From the NCBI GenBank assembly GCA_945859605.1, contig OX243827.1:29707141-29771140 (forward strand): a DNA stretch of 64,000 bases, written 5' to 3'. Each line of letters begins with the position of its first letter. Positions within the stretch are counted from its first letter, which is position 1. Under the pieces are notes generated by a model, which saw nothing but the letters and a program-made list of their open reading frames with translations, was not told where the DNA came from and did no database searches. Positions 1 through 11,985 of this stretch are shown here, in pieces. The position numbers and the translations under genes were made by a program. Source of the stretch: Lumbricus rubellus. Lineage: Eukaryota > Annelida > Clitellata > Crassiclitellata > Lumbricidae.

Positions 1-44
1 ATGACACTTTCTTGTGGGGGCTACTTTTTAACCGGACACAGTGT

Positions 45-1055
45 ATATACACCGTGAGGCATAAAAAAGGAAACCCCTAGAAAAATCGGTGTCATTTTAA
101 CAAATTTCAAACAATGTCAATAGAATTCAGGAAAATTATAGCCAGGTAGCAAGCAATGTAAATACATTCATAGTTTTTACTCTAACTGTCTGCCTTTAGC
201 TTCTACGCATGCGCGAAGTCGCTTGCGCCATTCACGCACCGCCGAGTCAACAATTCGCTGGTCAAGATCGTTCAAAGCTTGCATGATTCGCTTCCGAAGA
301 TCTTCAACATCACGGACCTTTGTTCTGTAAACCATTTTCTGCACGAATCCCTATATTTTATAATCAACTGGTTTAGGATCTGGGCTGTTAGGGGGCCATA
401 GAGTAGGAATTATGAAGCCAGGAGTTTCATGCGTCAGAAGTGCAATCGTTTCTCGAGCTCTGTGCGTTGGAGCACCATCTTGCTGAAGAATGTAAAATTC
501 AGTGAGTTCTCGAATTTTAGATAGAAGGCCTTCCATGAGTAAAACATCTCGGTAGTATTGGCCGTTGATTTTTACCCCCGGTTCAATTAAATGAATTGAC
601 GTGCGCCCCAGAGAAGAAACACCGACGGACAATATCAGGGATTTGCTAAACGCCGGACGTGTGCGTATAAGGCGGTCGGCTGCAACATCTCTCTTTCGAG
701 TTCCAACCGCTACATAGAGACGATCATTTTGAGTAATGCTATATAGGAGAAGCAGGAAATGGTGTACAGAACAAATACAAAGGTCCGTGATGTTGAAGAT
801 CTTCGGAAGTGAATCATGCAAGCTTGGAACGATCTTGACCAGCAAATTATTGACTCGGCGGTGCGTGAATGGCGCAAGCGACTTCGCGCAAGCGTAGAAG
901 CTAAAGGCGGACAGTTAGAGTAAAAACTATGAATGTATTTACATTGCTTGCTACTTAGCTATAATTTTCCTGAATTTCATTGACATTGTTTGAAAATTGT
1001 TAAAATGACACCGATTTTTCTAGGGGTTTTCTTTTTTATGCCTCACGGTGTATAT
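45..1055 (-). mobile_element. Tc1/mariner element rearranged into a fold-back
   Basis: Ends are inverted copies (TATACACCGTGAGGCATAAA), extending inward about 280 bp on each side (about 45-325 and 778-1055). Between them, 351-845 on the minus strand encodes mariner-type transposase fragments: LQQDGAPTHRA and WPPNSPDPKPVDY, the second and third catalytic regions. The right arm carries an inverted copy of the transposase C-terminus in place of the N-terminus, so the element is dead. Confidence 0.75.
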
Positions 1056-1079
1056 TTCCAAGTCACTTTGGTATGGCGG

Positions 1080-1475
1080 TCCTTATTTCGTCTTGATCAG
1101 GCAAATCTTCGCGACATTTGCTGCCCTGTCCTGAGTGCACCGGGTAGTCGCAGTCTTGGTTCTATTAGTTACAGAGTAACGACATTGTGTTATAACAAAG
1201 ATCATTAGCGACGCCCTGCTCCTTTATTCAGGCTTCAAAGTGCAGGGTGTGCTCACTGTCCATTTTGCCCGTATACAGCCACCAAGCAGAATTATTGTCC
1301 CATCTCGGTGGTTGGCACCTGGCTTTGGAACGGACTCCCTTTAGCCCTGCGCTTGTCTCTGACTCTTTCCTCTTTCCATGCGAATCTAAAAACTGTCTTT
1401 TTAGCCGTGTTGGGGTCTAGAATGCTTTTGAGTGGTCGCTTTAATGGGCGCCATATAAATCCTCCTAATGAACAC
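1080..1475 (+). mobile_element. CR1-like LINE 3' fragment
   Basis: Translated segment around 1308-1450 reads WNGLPLALR then LKTVFLAVLGS, the usual C-terminal end of CR1 reverse transcriptase ORFs, followed by GGCGCCATATAAAT near the 3' end. Confidence 0.55.
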
Positions 1476-2119
1476 CGCAATTGTCCATCTGTGCTCAGGA
1501 ACAGATGTTTTATCATTTTCTATTCATTTGCGCCTCTTAGAATCACTACAATGAGTCTCTGAACTTGTACCTTGCAACTCCAGTAAGACCCTATGTGTGT
1601 CTACTACATGTATAATAGGTTGAAACTCTGCCCTACGGACTTGACTTTTGCTTGCTGAATTGAATATGCCTTGACTCTGGCCATTATTAGACATCGGTAC
1701 TTTTATAATAGCCACTAATTGCAATACGACATGCGGATGGTTGGCGCTTGAGTAGGCGTAACTTTACTGCCAATCAGCTGACTAAGCTCTGTAGTTAAAT
1801 ACTTGTTTTGAGCAGGATGTTCATCGTGGTGTACATGCAGATGGCTCTGTTTAATTGTCCATCTGCCAGCTAATTCATTTAATCGTTTCTAATACAAAAT
1901 TTAATTACTTCGCTGTAATTATTCATCCCTGTTTCATCCGTGCATCACGTATGGGCATACGGTATCCTAAACATTCAATCGATCAATCAACCAATCAATC
2001 TGTCAGTCTGTCTACGTTTTTGGTTAAGCTTATCTATTAATAATCTCTTCACAATACCTCTCCAGCTAAACATTATATCCAGAACCAGACAGCAATCTTT
2101 TAGATCTTTCCCACACCAC

Positions 2120-2290
2120 TCTTAGAAGGCGTCTATCCATTCTTTACGTGGTATTCCCCTTCTGTTAGTGCCCTTCATCCCAAACGCCAGTGCCTTGGTG
2201 CTGAAGTCTTCTCCCATTCTGCAGATAATTATATCGGATTGGTTAAAGTTTTCGCTGCATGACTTTGTGCATAAGGCACTCAGTCATTTT
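2120..2290 (-). mobile_element. LINE ORF2 C-terminal fragment
   Basis: Minus-strand reading gives RRMGEDFSTKALAFGMKG then NRRGIPRKEWIDAF, similar to the RGRPxxEWxDDI tail of RTE-like LINEs. Short and flanked by unrelated intron sequence. Confidence 0.45.
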
Positions 2291-2622
2291 CCACTCTTCT
2301 GTAATTTACCTCAGTGTTATTAATCTTCTGAGTCCTCCCTATCTTTAGGAGGTTTCTATAGTATTATATCTCGCATTTTAGGCATACCATGTATCCTAGG
2401 CTTGTTTCAACTAGTCTACCACCTCAGTGATCAAAATCCTTCGACCCACAATCTCTTGTACAATTGCACTATAAAATACTCACGCCAGCGGTGAAATTAA
2501 TTTCACTTTATCGGGTTCAGTTAAAATTGTTTAACTAACTGTTGAAAATTTTATATTGACTATTTCTAAATATTTATTGTCTACATTTAAAATGAGGTTA
2601 CCAGTGATATAATAATTTGCAG

Positions 2623-3914
2623 GTATGAATGGAAGAAGAATGGCGTCACGTTAGGCCAAACTGTTCGGAATATCCAGAGAAGTGTCGTGGATGGAACACT
2701 AACAATCCGACCTGCTACATTGGTAGACGAAGGCTTCTACCAGTGTTTTGCCATGAATCAATACGGCACAGCTCTCTCAAACATCGTACATGTGCAGAGA
2801 GCATTTCTTGGCTCCACTACTGTAACAAGAAATTCCACGGACATTCTTAATATAACCGTTCAAGAGGGAAAGCCATTTCACATTCAGGCTGAGCCTCGCC
2901 AAAGTTTTCCAAAGGGCATCTGTAGTTGGGAGACCACGAATAACACCGCGGATATAAATCCTATCCCACTTCGACCATCAAGAAGGATACAGATCGCAGA
3001 GAATGGTAAGATCGAATTAAATACGTAGCCAATAAAAGGCCTATTCTATGCTGCCAGTGATAAATTTAATTGTTAAACATGTGATAGAGTCTGTTTTTCT
3101 AACAATAGGGCCTACAGCGTTTAGACCGATTTCCCTGGCTGTTCTTTGAAAGTTCATTTGATGTTTATATTTATGTTGCTCTCTTTTCTGCTTAGGAGAT
3201 CTTTACTTCTCGTACGCAGTTCCAATGGATGACGTTGTTGGGAGATTTTACAGATGCTCAACTTACAATCCCTACCTGGATGTCAAAGCGGCAGGAAGCT
3301 ACACTCAACTGATTGTCATTAGAAGTGAGTGATTATACACGAAACAGTCAAATCAATATAATTATCATACGCAGGATAATTAGTTTAAACTCGTCCATTA
3401 TCGATTTAAAAAAAATAAAAAATACAAAGTACATGTAGGCCTATTACTGTCTTGTGCATAACGGTTGAAATGAAGGCAATAATTGAGCGCAATTAGTGGA
3501 AGAACGTAGGCCTAGTTAGTCTTATAATTGTCATAGAGATTTGTTTAATTCGTGTCTCGTTTTAATATTATAATGTAGTCGAAAAACTATCCTTGTTATC
3601 TTGTAAGCAGACATAATTATCTCTCTGTAGTGGTGCAATAAGTGCTGTATTCGAGATTAACGTATTGAGGTTTATTGAGTTTTTTCATAGCTTTATCTTC
3701 TTTCAGATTCATCATCTATTCGTCCGTTTTCTCCCACTCTACTATTTTCATCCGATTCACAAACCGTTGCACTTATTGGAGAAAGTGTAACACTAAGATG
3801 CTTCTTCTCTGGATAGTAAGTCTGTGATACTCTGATTAATCAGTAGGCTACAACGTATAGTTCTTTTAGGACGGCTATCCAATGGACTCTTTTCTTCCGA
3901 GCAGTTTTTTACAG

Positions 3915-3983
<69 letters not shown>

Positions 3984-5921
3984 GTAAAAATAATAGGATA
4001 AACTCTTATAGGTCTATGCATACAAAATTTAAGAACGATTATTTAGTAAGAACGATGATTGAATTAATAAAAGTATTGATGAAATTCTTGTCATAGTGAT
4101 ACAGCAGAAGATTAGATCCTTTAGTTTAGGATTACAATCATGATATATTAACCAATGCACAGCATACAACGCATGGTCGGAATTCTTTAGTTTAAGACCG
4201 CTGCTAATTATTTTTGTTGTGCGTCTAAAATCTACCATGCTTAATTGCTTATAGTGCACCATCCAAATTTTTCGCAATTTTATTTTTTTGTTTATTCAGT
4301 CCGGAGCCAACAATAACCTGGTCAGGGCCAAAGAACACTCTTCCAATTGGAAGATACACGCTGAATAATTTTAATTCGGAACTTGTCATCAATAACGTAA
4401 CGGCTACTGACCAGGGAGACTACACCTGCACTGGTTCAAATACCCAAGCACGTACCACACATACTCTTCAGATACGTGTGGAAGGTATGTATCATCTGAT
4501 GGTAAGCGTGATTTTAAAATAATTATGCATGAATGGAAGGGTGTTATGATATCAACAGACTTAAGTCTGGTTTGTAGGAGGAACGTCAATTTACTACGAC
4601 CGATTGCAGACATATCAGATGCCACTATAATACTTCAGATTCCTCTGAGTGGGGGTTTGTGCTTTCCAGTAATTCTTCTAGGCCTAAACGACCTGCCATT
4701 ATTCTAGTTCTTCACTTAGAATGTTCCCTTGTCTGGTTGAGGTTTCCACAGGTGTCTTTGTTGTATGTTTCAGCTGTTCCAGCTTTTATCAAAGCAAGAG
4801 GCGGCCCATATGATGTCAATGTGACTGAGGGGAATTCGGTTAAGTTCAGCTGCAATCCTAGCGCCAAACCAGAGGCGAAGATCGTTTGGTTTCAAGATGG
4901 AAAAGAATTGAATCGTACGTGATTTTTCAAAACAAAGTCTGTGTGTATGCATCTGTTAAACATAATATTATTATGCGACTTCACAGAAACTTGAGAATAA
5001 TTTCCGATGCGGTCTCTAATGATGACGTTCTCATTTTCATTAGCCTAAATGAAAATGTGTATACAATCATAATGACCTACCAATCCATTTATATATGCGG
5101 CAAATTCGTGGATCTACTATTTTGGCTAGGCTTCTCTATTAATAATTTGTTGGCCAAGCTTCTCTAATAATATTTTTATGGAAGAGAGAATGCATTGCGT
5201 TCGTATGAGCGTTCTTTTAGACGCTTTATAAGCTTATTTCAAATATTCACGTCTACAACTGTTACTGTTAAGCTTGTGTTTGATTGATCATTATTGTCTA
5301 ATATTATTTATTGATTATATTGTAAGCTTACAATCCTCCAAAGAGATTTACGTTCAGCAGCGACAACAAAAGTCTGACAATCATAGACGTTTGTCGAGAC
5401 TGCGTCGACCGAGAGAGTAAAACGGATCTGATGGTTATTCAATGTAACGCAAGCAACATTCATGAATACGCATTTGCTCAAGGATACCTGAACGTTCTCA
5501 GTAAGTTTATTGATAAGATGATGCTATGTTGCAAAGCCCGATGTTAACAGATGCGATGCGAAGTCGAGACTGAAGTTGAGTTAAATCACTTATCCAAACT
5601 CTTTAAAGCCGAAGTTTGAAACTCGTTTAGGCAATGTTTTATAGGGACAATAATTATTTTAACGAATAATTATTACCCGAAGCACTGTAGTGTCGGATAG
5701 AGTTGCTGCATTTAGTGAAAACTTATGTAGAATACTAGCTATTGTTGTTCGTTGATTTGACATTCTGGAAATAAATTATTATTAAATGGCACGAAATATA
5801 AATTTTATCATCAACGATTACTAATGGCGACATTATTGGTGATGGTAGTCATCGCTGTGATGATTTGATGACGATGCTATTGACGATGACGATGTTGATA
5901 ATGAAACTGATGGTGATGAGG

Positions 5922-5953
<32 letters not shown>

Positions 5954-8900
5954 GATGATGATGATGATGGTGGTGGAGGTGGTGGTGGTGGTGATGATGA
6001 TGATGATCATGATGATGATCATGATGATGATGATGAGGATGGTTATGAGGATGACGACGTCTATGATGTAATGATGCTGATTAGGGTGTGTCAATTTGAG
6101 GGGTGAAATTTAAAAAAATTGAATTTCAAAAACGCCTAGTGATGAAAATGTGCAGTTTTTCATGCTGAACCCAAATATAACTTCAGAAACAGTTTTTATG
6201 CAGTGCTAGCTACTTCAATTCACAGTTGAAATGAGCTATAAATTGCATACAATTGATTTTAACATACAATAGAACTGGAAAAAACTTTAGCTACTCAATG
6301 TCCTATAAAATGCCATTTGTGAAGTCAAGTTAACGGAATTGTGCAAAATCAACCAAAGACATCATGTCCTGCTTGCTTCTGTTACGGCCCATGAGCTCTC
6401 TACTGATCATTTGACCTCTGATGTAGTGGGTCCTCCTCTCATGACTGTATACATGACTAGCAGCCTCGGTTGTCATTTTCACACACCTTTCCACAGACTG
6501 TGTGTGTGACGGCCAGTTGGGAACTACCATTGGGTTGTCTACAAGTGCCTTGATCTCTGCTGTTGTTAAGGTGCAGGTGAGAGGGGGTTCAGAGACTCCA
6601 GAGCTCCAGTCAATCAGTTGCGAGATTGTAGTCGCTTCAGTGTTGATGTTCGGTGTTCTCCTAGGTCTCACTCGGTTATCTCCAAGCTGTGTTGTCTCAT
6701 CTCCTTCACCTCTGATCTTCATTATCTTCTCTGCTGCATCTCTTCTTTCCCCTTCCTTGTCACTGCACAACATTGCTTGCAGCACACACTCACTAAAACT
6801 GTACCAAGCAGACCTCTTCACTGTAGGCATTACAATCGTTTTCACCTCATCTTTTTGTTCCTTGATCAGTTGAAGCTGGAAAACAAGATGGCTGGGTCCT
6901 TGTGTCCAGTTGCTATTTATCTTTATGTTGAACCAGTTAACAATGTATACTCCAACACAGAACTCCACAATCATCCTCAAGTTGTTCAGATTCTTTCCTT
7001 GTAGATTGTGCTTGGATATCCAGATTCTCATGAACCTCAAAGCTGTTGTGAGCCACCTGCTGTGGGAGACAGGTCCTATCTCCAACAGAGCCAGATCCTT
7101 TGGCAAATGTCCTGTTCTAATTGCAGTAGCAATCCTGTAGCCATAGCTCTGATCTGTACTCAAGTCTTTCACTACTTCATCGCTGAGCTGAGGGAGACCA
7201 GGACCAACAGAGACTTTTGTGAAATCAGGATTGATTTCCAGGTCAGTAGCGGAATCCAACATTTTTCCTAAGGGACCTGACCACTTGTTATTGCTTAGTG
7301 TCTTGCCATCTAGAGCAGTAATTAGGTGCCTCAGTGGCAGCTCTCCAGTGTGTAGATCACAAACAATCCACACAAGCTTCCTTTGTAGCTTCTCCTCGAC
7401 ATAATGCATTACTCCTCCCTCCCAACCAGTGTTTACATTACAAGAATCACCTCCAATAGCTTGAAGAGTTTTGTCTGCTCCTCTTTCTTTCAACCACTCA
7501 ACCAGATTGTCAGCAATTATTCCAGCATGTGATTTCTGTTTAGTTGCCTTAGCAGGGACAAAATGCCACAGATATCTGCTTTCTGGTTCCATGCAAACTG
7601 TAATGTGCTCTTCTTTTACCAAACCTGGATACATTTTGCCATTCTCTTCTGCTTGCAACATGACCTTGGTTTCATCACGGCGCCCATCAAAGAAAATACA
7701 ACTTATGCCTTTCTGCTGAATTTCGTCTTCAAACTTTGCATCGAGTTCCTTCATGACTTTCTCCTGAGCTCTCTTTACCTTGTTGTGATCAATAACCAAA
7801 GTAGTGTCAAAGTGAGTAACGAGTCCGGCATCAATCCAGGCAGCAGTGGCAATCTCCGCTGTCTCCCTTAACCCAGTGTGGTGTCTTAGGCTAGCCAAGG
7901 CTATGTTGGTTATGTCCGTAGTATTGTATCTGGCTCTTTTCCCAATTTTCATTAAACCACCAGAAGCCTCGCCTTCATCAGGCAAGTAAGGGTTGTATTC
8001 ATCACTGCAATTGTCCATCTCTGATTCATCCATCATATCTTCACACTCATCAAACTCTCTCTGCTGCAATTCATGCATAGATCTCTCTGTCATCTTCTCC
8101 TCTTGTCTGCTTTGTTTATCTCTCTCCATTCTCCTTTTTTTCTCGTCATCCAACCTTTTTGCTTGCCTTTCCTGTTGCAACAATTGCTTTCTAGTCTCTG
8201 GGAGGTCAACTGGTCCGATCTGATGAGGTCCAATGCTTCCAACTTTTTCTCTTTGACCTTTGATGAAAGCTAGCTCAATGACTGGAATCTTTTTCTCTTT
8301 ACTGCAGTCACAAAATATATGCACTCCACCAACACAGGGAGAACTGCAACCCACATCAGTGCAACTCTTGATGTCACACTTACAGGTTAGAATGTCCATG
8401 AGTCTGTCAAGCTTTTCCATAAACCTATCTTTCTCCTCCAACTTCGCTCTGCCAGAGGACACCTTGTTTCCTTGCTCCCATATGGATTTCAACTTTGCTC
8501 TGATTCTTGTATGACCGTTTATGACTGGCTCAGTGAATTTAGGATTTGCTTTGCACCACTGAGCAAGAACTCCAGTCATTAATTCGGTGACAAGTTGGTC
8601 ATTGCTGTAATTCCGTCTGTCTTGGTCACTCATCTCTCTCAGGTACAACCCATATCTAATGACGTCCCTGACAGTTGGTAATTCAGCTGTAGGAAGCTGT
8701 CTGCCTGAACCGACTAAGTGGTGTAAGTGAGTCCAAGCTAGCAATCTTGTTTTCATATTGGACATTTTGACTATCTAAAAGGAACACACAAAGAGTGACT
8801 GTGAAAAATCTAACATGCAATAGTTGCAAGACTATTATTTTGTTGCACACATTGTACAACAGATTAATAATTAATTAATGGGTGCAAGACACTAACATAC

Positions 8901-10449
8901 AATGTTAAACATCAAACAATAATTTTATACATAAAATTCTAATAGGCGAAAACTTAAATTAGAGCATTTTTAAATATTTCTGATAACTTCATATTAAAGC
9001 AGCTAATTTGTGTATTTTCCACGATAATTCAAGTGCAAATTGAAGTAGCTAAATCTAATTGCAGACAAATTTTATACTTATATTTCGACTTTTCACATGA
9101 AAATGCACCATTTTATCCCTAAGACCTTTTAAAATATTGACCTTCAAAAAATTGACACACCCTAATGCTGATGATGTTGATGATGCCGAGGGTAATGCTG
9201 ATGTCGTCGTTGATAATAAAGACGTTGCTGATGATTTTCGTCTATAGGCAAGACAAGAGTCACAATAATCGAAGGCGAAAGAGATGTAGTAGTCTCAGGA
9301 AATGATGAAAAGAAAATCCAGTTTACGTGCAGAGCAACCTCAGATCCAAGCACTCCTCCCAGCGTACGATGGTACAAAGTGGTAAACAATAAGGAAGAAC
9401 AAGTCAACGATAATCCACCATATGTCGTTTTAAAGAATGCAACACTAATCATCAATTTCAACCAGAATAATACTCGACACTGGTCGCTGTATCTCGGAAA
9501 TTACAGATGCGTCGGTGATAATGGATACAGCAGAGATATGGTGAATGTGAATATTGTGGAACCTGAAAATTTTACACCAGGTGAGAAAATACTATATAAA
9601 GGAGGTAAGAACTTGCGTGTCAGAAGATATAAGCTTATTCTGCGTCTTGCATGGGGGAAAAAAGAAGAAGAATGAGAAGAGGAAGAGGAATAGGAAGAGG
9701 AAAAGGAAGAGGAAGAAAAGAAGGAGGACGAGGAGGACGGGGAGCCGAGGAAAATGCTGATGAAGAAGATGATGACGAAGAAAAAGATGAAAAAGAAGAA
9801 GAGGAGGGTTAGGACCAGGAGGAAGAGGAGGAAGAGAAAGAGGAGAAGATAAAGAGAAAGTAGAAGGAGAAGGTGAATCAGAACAAGAACATGAAAAACG
9901 AGAAGAGGAGGTAGAAGAAGAAGTGCAGGTCCTTAGGCTAGTGTTAGCTATTTGACTTTTGGTAGTCTCATAATAAGCCGGTTAGGACAGACCAGTGGAG
10001 AGAGTCGGGGGAGAGCATGGGACACATACGGGCATTGACCCACGTTGTCCTTCATGCCTCTTTCTCACGATTCTCTTCAATCAGACAAGGTGGTCTAGCT
10101 GCTCCAAGATGTTTATGGTATGGAGCAGCCCTGCTGACCGGACCAGTTGAAGCTGGGCAGCATGACGCGAGACAGACTCATACAGAGGGTGGCCTCGGAC
10201 TCTTACGGGCATTGAGCCCTATGATATTGATGATGAGTCTCATAATATGTACGAGCGAGTGGCCAGTACTCTTCCTTTCCGTCGCACCTTCACTACAATT
10301 GAATACGTTCAGTATACCTTGAATAGCTGATTTTATTTAGGGCCTATCTAGTTGGAACAGATAATTATCTGGAGCGAAATTCTGACCTTGTCAGATTTGA
10401 ACCCATTAAACAATATAATAGGCCTACAATTAAGTGTCCTGTATTGTGT

Positions 10450-10481
<32 letters not shown>

Positions 10482-11457
10482 TTTTATTGAAACCTTTGCC
10501 AAAACAACAACAGGATATCACAGCAAAAGCATTATCGCAAAAAAACAAATTGGCACATAGGAGACAAGGAACCCCAAAAGGGATAATAATCCCGCTAAGG
10601 AGAAATGCGTTTGACGGGTTTGGCAGCGCTGGAATGATTAGACATGATAATGCTTTGTTTCAACTACAGTTGTACCGGTCAAACCGAAAAGTTGGTGGTG
10701 GATCTACGTCGTACTCGGTGTTTCTTGTGGCGTCGCTCTACTTCTCGTTATTGTCACAGGAGTCATATGTAAGCATTTAGTTTGACAAATAAAAAATAAT
10801 TAATTAAGGAAAATATTATGCTCCTTTTTTTCCCTCTTCAGCAATAATTGCATCGTAGTCGTTATCTCCAAACTTCTAAAGCGCCACTTGAAAGCCATGC
10901 GCATTGCGCATGCAATTCGGGCTTTAATAAATTTCTTCCCACTAAAGCACTGATGATCTTAAAGTAAAACCGAGAAATCTGCAGTTATAAGTCTCCATTA
11001 AAAATACCCTTGTTCTCGTCATCATCAAGAACCGAGGGACCAGTGCCCGTAGGTGCCCGCTGCCATCCTCATTATTCATCGCCATTTTTGTCTTTCCATT
11101 GCCGCATGTGCCAGGTCTTGTATTGGCGCTCCGCACCAGTCGGTTATGTTCGTATTGTGCACTTCTCAAGTTGTTTCTAAGAAATTTCACTGTGACCATT
11201 GTGTTTTGCACTTCTTACAAAACGTCTGCTAACCCCTAAGCAACGACTGGATTGTCTAAGAAAATTTAATGATGTTGATGGTAATGTTTTCAGGTGTACG
11301 ACGAGGGAGCGGAGGAACACGTTCTGGCCGCAGGGGAGCGCACGAGATGGGAGCCAGGCGGTGTGACTACGTGCGAACGAGTGACATCGGACCATTCAGA
11401 AGAAACTATCCAACGGATGAAACGACTTTAACCTCTAGTCTAAGATCAGAAAACTAG
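2623..11457 (+). CDS. Gene A: L1CAM-type Ig receptor, short tail (5' partial)
   Basis: Exons joined by GT-AG splice sites with matching phase: 2623-3005, 3196-3324, 3707-3815, 4300-4484, 4774-4914, 5327-5500, 9248-9580, 10670-10768, 11294-11457. They encode the rest of Ig1 (YEWKKNG; FYQCFAMNQYGTA), Ig2 (ending GDLYFSYAV and RCSTYNPYL), Ig3 ([15 protein letters not shown]), Ig4 ([16 protein letters not shown]), a membrane-proximal Ig (FTCRATSDPS; YRCVGDNGY), one membrane span and a 54-residue tail. The pattern matches Ig1-4 of L1CAM/neurofascin/neuroglian, and the last Ig resembles L1-family Ig6. The signal peptide and first half of Ig1 are not found between 1 and 2622 and probably lie upstream of the window. 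All listed exons are open. Intron 5501-9247 holds a complete transposon. The tail has YVRT and YPTD tyrosines but no YxxL pair, unlike B, C and D. Adhesion or recognition receptor at the plasma membrane is inferred from the domains only. Confidence 0.82.
3915..3983. repeat. (AAT)n microsatellite
   Basis: About 69 bp of near-perfect AAT/TAA repeat in a gene A intron. Confidence 0.95.
5841..6063. repeat. (GAT)n microsatellite
   Basis: GATGAT repeats with GGT variants, next to the left end of the intact transposon. The transposon's target duplication ATGCTGAT lies at its edge. Confidence 0.9.
6084..9164 (-). mobile_element. Complete DNA transposon, 8-bp target duplication
   Basis: Terminal inverted repeats TAGGGTGTGTCAATTT (left) and AAATTGACACACCCTA (right) bound about 3.08 kb. 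The octamer ATGCTGAT flanks both sides. The element lies in gene A intron 6 of those visible and encodes one long minus-strand ORF. TAGGG ends with an 8-bp duplication are typical of hAT-type elements, but P-like or KDZ-like families are not excluded. Confidence 0.85.
6330..8765 (-). CDS. Putative transposase, 811 aa
   Basis: Single uninterrupted ORF. Residues about 140-165 hold a Cys/His-rich stretch (CKCDIKSC...CSSPC...HIFCDC), a possible DNA-binding zinc region. Residues about 200-260 are a charged coiled-coil segment (KKRRMERDKQSRQEEK). A likely RNase-H-like core follows: IFFDGRRDET, GGDSCNVNTGWEGG and VCDLHTGELPLRHL supply candidate acidic residues; a later SRWLTTALR block and a C-terminal HTQSVERCVK block complete it. 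I recall similar proteins as uncharacterised transposon products in cnidarians and arthropods, but cannot name the family. Lack of stops and the exact target duplication suggest recent activity. Confidence 0.75.
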   Translation of the reverse strand: MSNMKTRLLAWTHLHHLVGSGRQLPTAELPTVRDVIRYGLYLREMSDQDRRNYSNDQLVTELMTGVLAQWCKANPKFTEPVINGHTRIRAKLKSIWEQGNKVSSGRAKLEEKDRFMEKLDRLMDILTCKCDIKSCTDVGCSSPCVGGVHIFCDCSKEKKIPVIELAFIKGQREKVGSIGPHQIGPVDLPETRKQLLQQERQAKRLDDEKKRRMERDKQSRQEEKMTERSMHELQQREFDECEDMMDESEMDNCSDEYNPYLPDEGEASGGLMKIGKRARYNTTDITNIALASLRHHTGLRETAEIATAAWIDAGLVTHFDTTLVIDHNKVKRAQEKVMKELDAKFEDEIQQKGISCIFFDGRRDETKVMLQAEENGKMYPGLVKEEHITVCMEPESRYLWHFVPAKATKQKSHAGIIADNLVEWLKERGADKTLQAIGGDSCNVNTGWEGGVMHYVEEKLQRKLVWIVCDLHTGELPLRHLITALDGKTLSNNKWSGPLGKMLDSATDLEINPDFTKVSVGPGLPQLSDEVVKDLSTDQSYGYRIATAIRTGHLPKDLALLEIGPVSHSRWLTTALRFMRIWISKHNLQGKNLNNLRMIVEFCVGVYIVNWFNIKINSNWTQGPSHLVFQLQLIKEQKDEVKTIVMPTVKRSAWYSFSECVLQAMLCSDKEGERRDAAEKIMKIRGEGDETTQLGDNRVRPRRTPNINTEATTISQLIDWSSGVSEPPLTCTLTTAEIKALVDNPMVVPNWPSHTQSVERCVKMTTEAASHVYSHERRTHYIRGQMISRELMGRNRSKQDMMSLVDFAQFR
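9655..9925. repeat. Purine-rich GAA/GAG tract
   Basis: About 270 bp of almost pure A/G on the plus strand in a gene A intron, starting shortly after the 9580 exon end. Could form triplex DNA. Confidence 0.85.
10451..10482. repeat. (ATCA)n microsatellite
   Basis: Eight ATCA units in a gene A intron; may be the tail of an old retroelement. Confidence 0.85.
10670..10768 (+). CDS. Gene A transmembrane exon
   Basis: Exon between acceptor ..ctacag and donor gtaagc; 2 nt + 32 codons + 1 nt. It encodes a short basic lead (VPVKPK), three tryptophans and about 22 hydrophobic residues (IYVVLGVSCGVALLLVIV). The span has no charged residue. There is no Ser/Thr-rich stalk like that of gene B. The phase fits the exons on both sides. 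Confidence 0.75.
11294..11457 (+). CDS. Gene A cytoplasmic tail exon
   Basis: Acceptor ttttcag at 11287-11293; the exon reads to a TAG stop at 11455-11457. The tail is rich in Arg and Gly and carries CDYVRTSDI and NYPTDETTL tyrosine contexts. It shows no similarity to the tails of B, C or D. Confidence 0.7.
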
Positions 11458-11694
11458 TAGACTATTCAATTTGATTATGATGTGCAATGATAAACACGCG
11501 CTGAACCCAAGCTACTCCAAGCTACTCCTCCCTTACTCCAATGTCAGAAAGATTTCGATGTTGCCTGTTTTATGACAGTTTTCTTCAACTGTTTGCTACT
11601 AGTAGGCTATGCTCAACGCTAACACTAAGCTTAATGTTTCGGTTTTATCATAAACATTAACATGTTTATCGGTTGCTAATCGTAACTGTAATGA

Positions 11695-11790
11695 TTAATA
11701 ATAATGATGATAATAATAATTCTAATAATAAAAAGAAAAAAATAACATAAAATAATAATTATAATAATAATAATAATTGTAATATAATGA
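11695..11790. repeat. Imperfect (AAT)n repeat
   Basis: A/T-rich AATAAT repeat just downstream of gene A. Confidence 0.7.
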
Positions 11791-11802
11791 TAATTACAGC
11801 GC

Positions 11803-11985
11803 CCTCCTTGATGCTCATGTTTTCATCCCGGTTGCTTTGGAAGCCCTAGGTCCAATCTACAACAATGGTCTAGGCTTTATCTCAGATTTGGGTCGTCGTC
11901 TTACAGAAGCTACCGGAGAACCTCGGGAATCAAGCATTTTATTCCAACGCATTTCCATTAGGGCCTACTATACAACGATTTAACG
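11803..11985 (+). mobile_element. Degenerate retroelement ORF end
   Basis: Plus-strand frame reads HVFIPVALEALGPIYNNGL then ISDLGRRLTEATGEPRES and LFQRISI before a stop. This resembles the C-terminal block found after reverse transcriptase in some invertebrate retroelements. No other part of the element is recognisable. Confidence 0.4.

Noticed and set aside
2629..2850. 73-codon ORF overlapping gene A exon
   Set aside because: Out of frame with the Ig coding frame, no homology.
5849..6094. Ile/Met-rich open frames
   Set aside because: Translations of the (GAT)n repeat.
6502..8514. Several plus-strand ORFs
   Set aside because: Antisense shadows of the 811-codon transposase ORF.
10017..10322. 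101-codon ORF with LINE-like flavour
   Set aside because: GTGGAGAGAGTCGGGG and ACGGGCATTGA hint at an RTE-like end, but the frames are too degraded to support an annotation.
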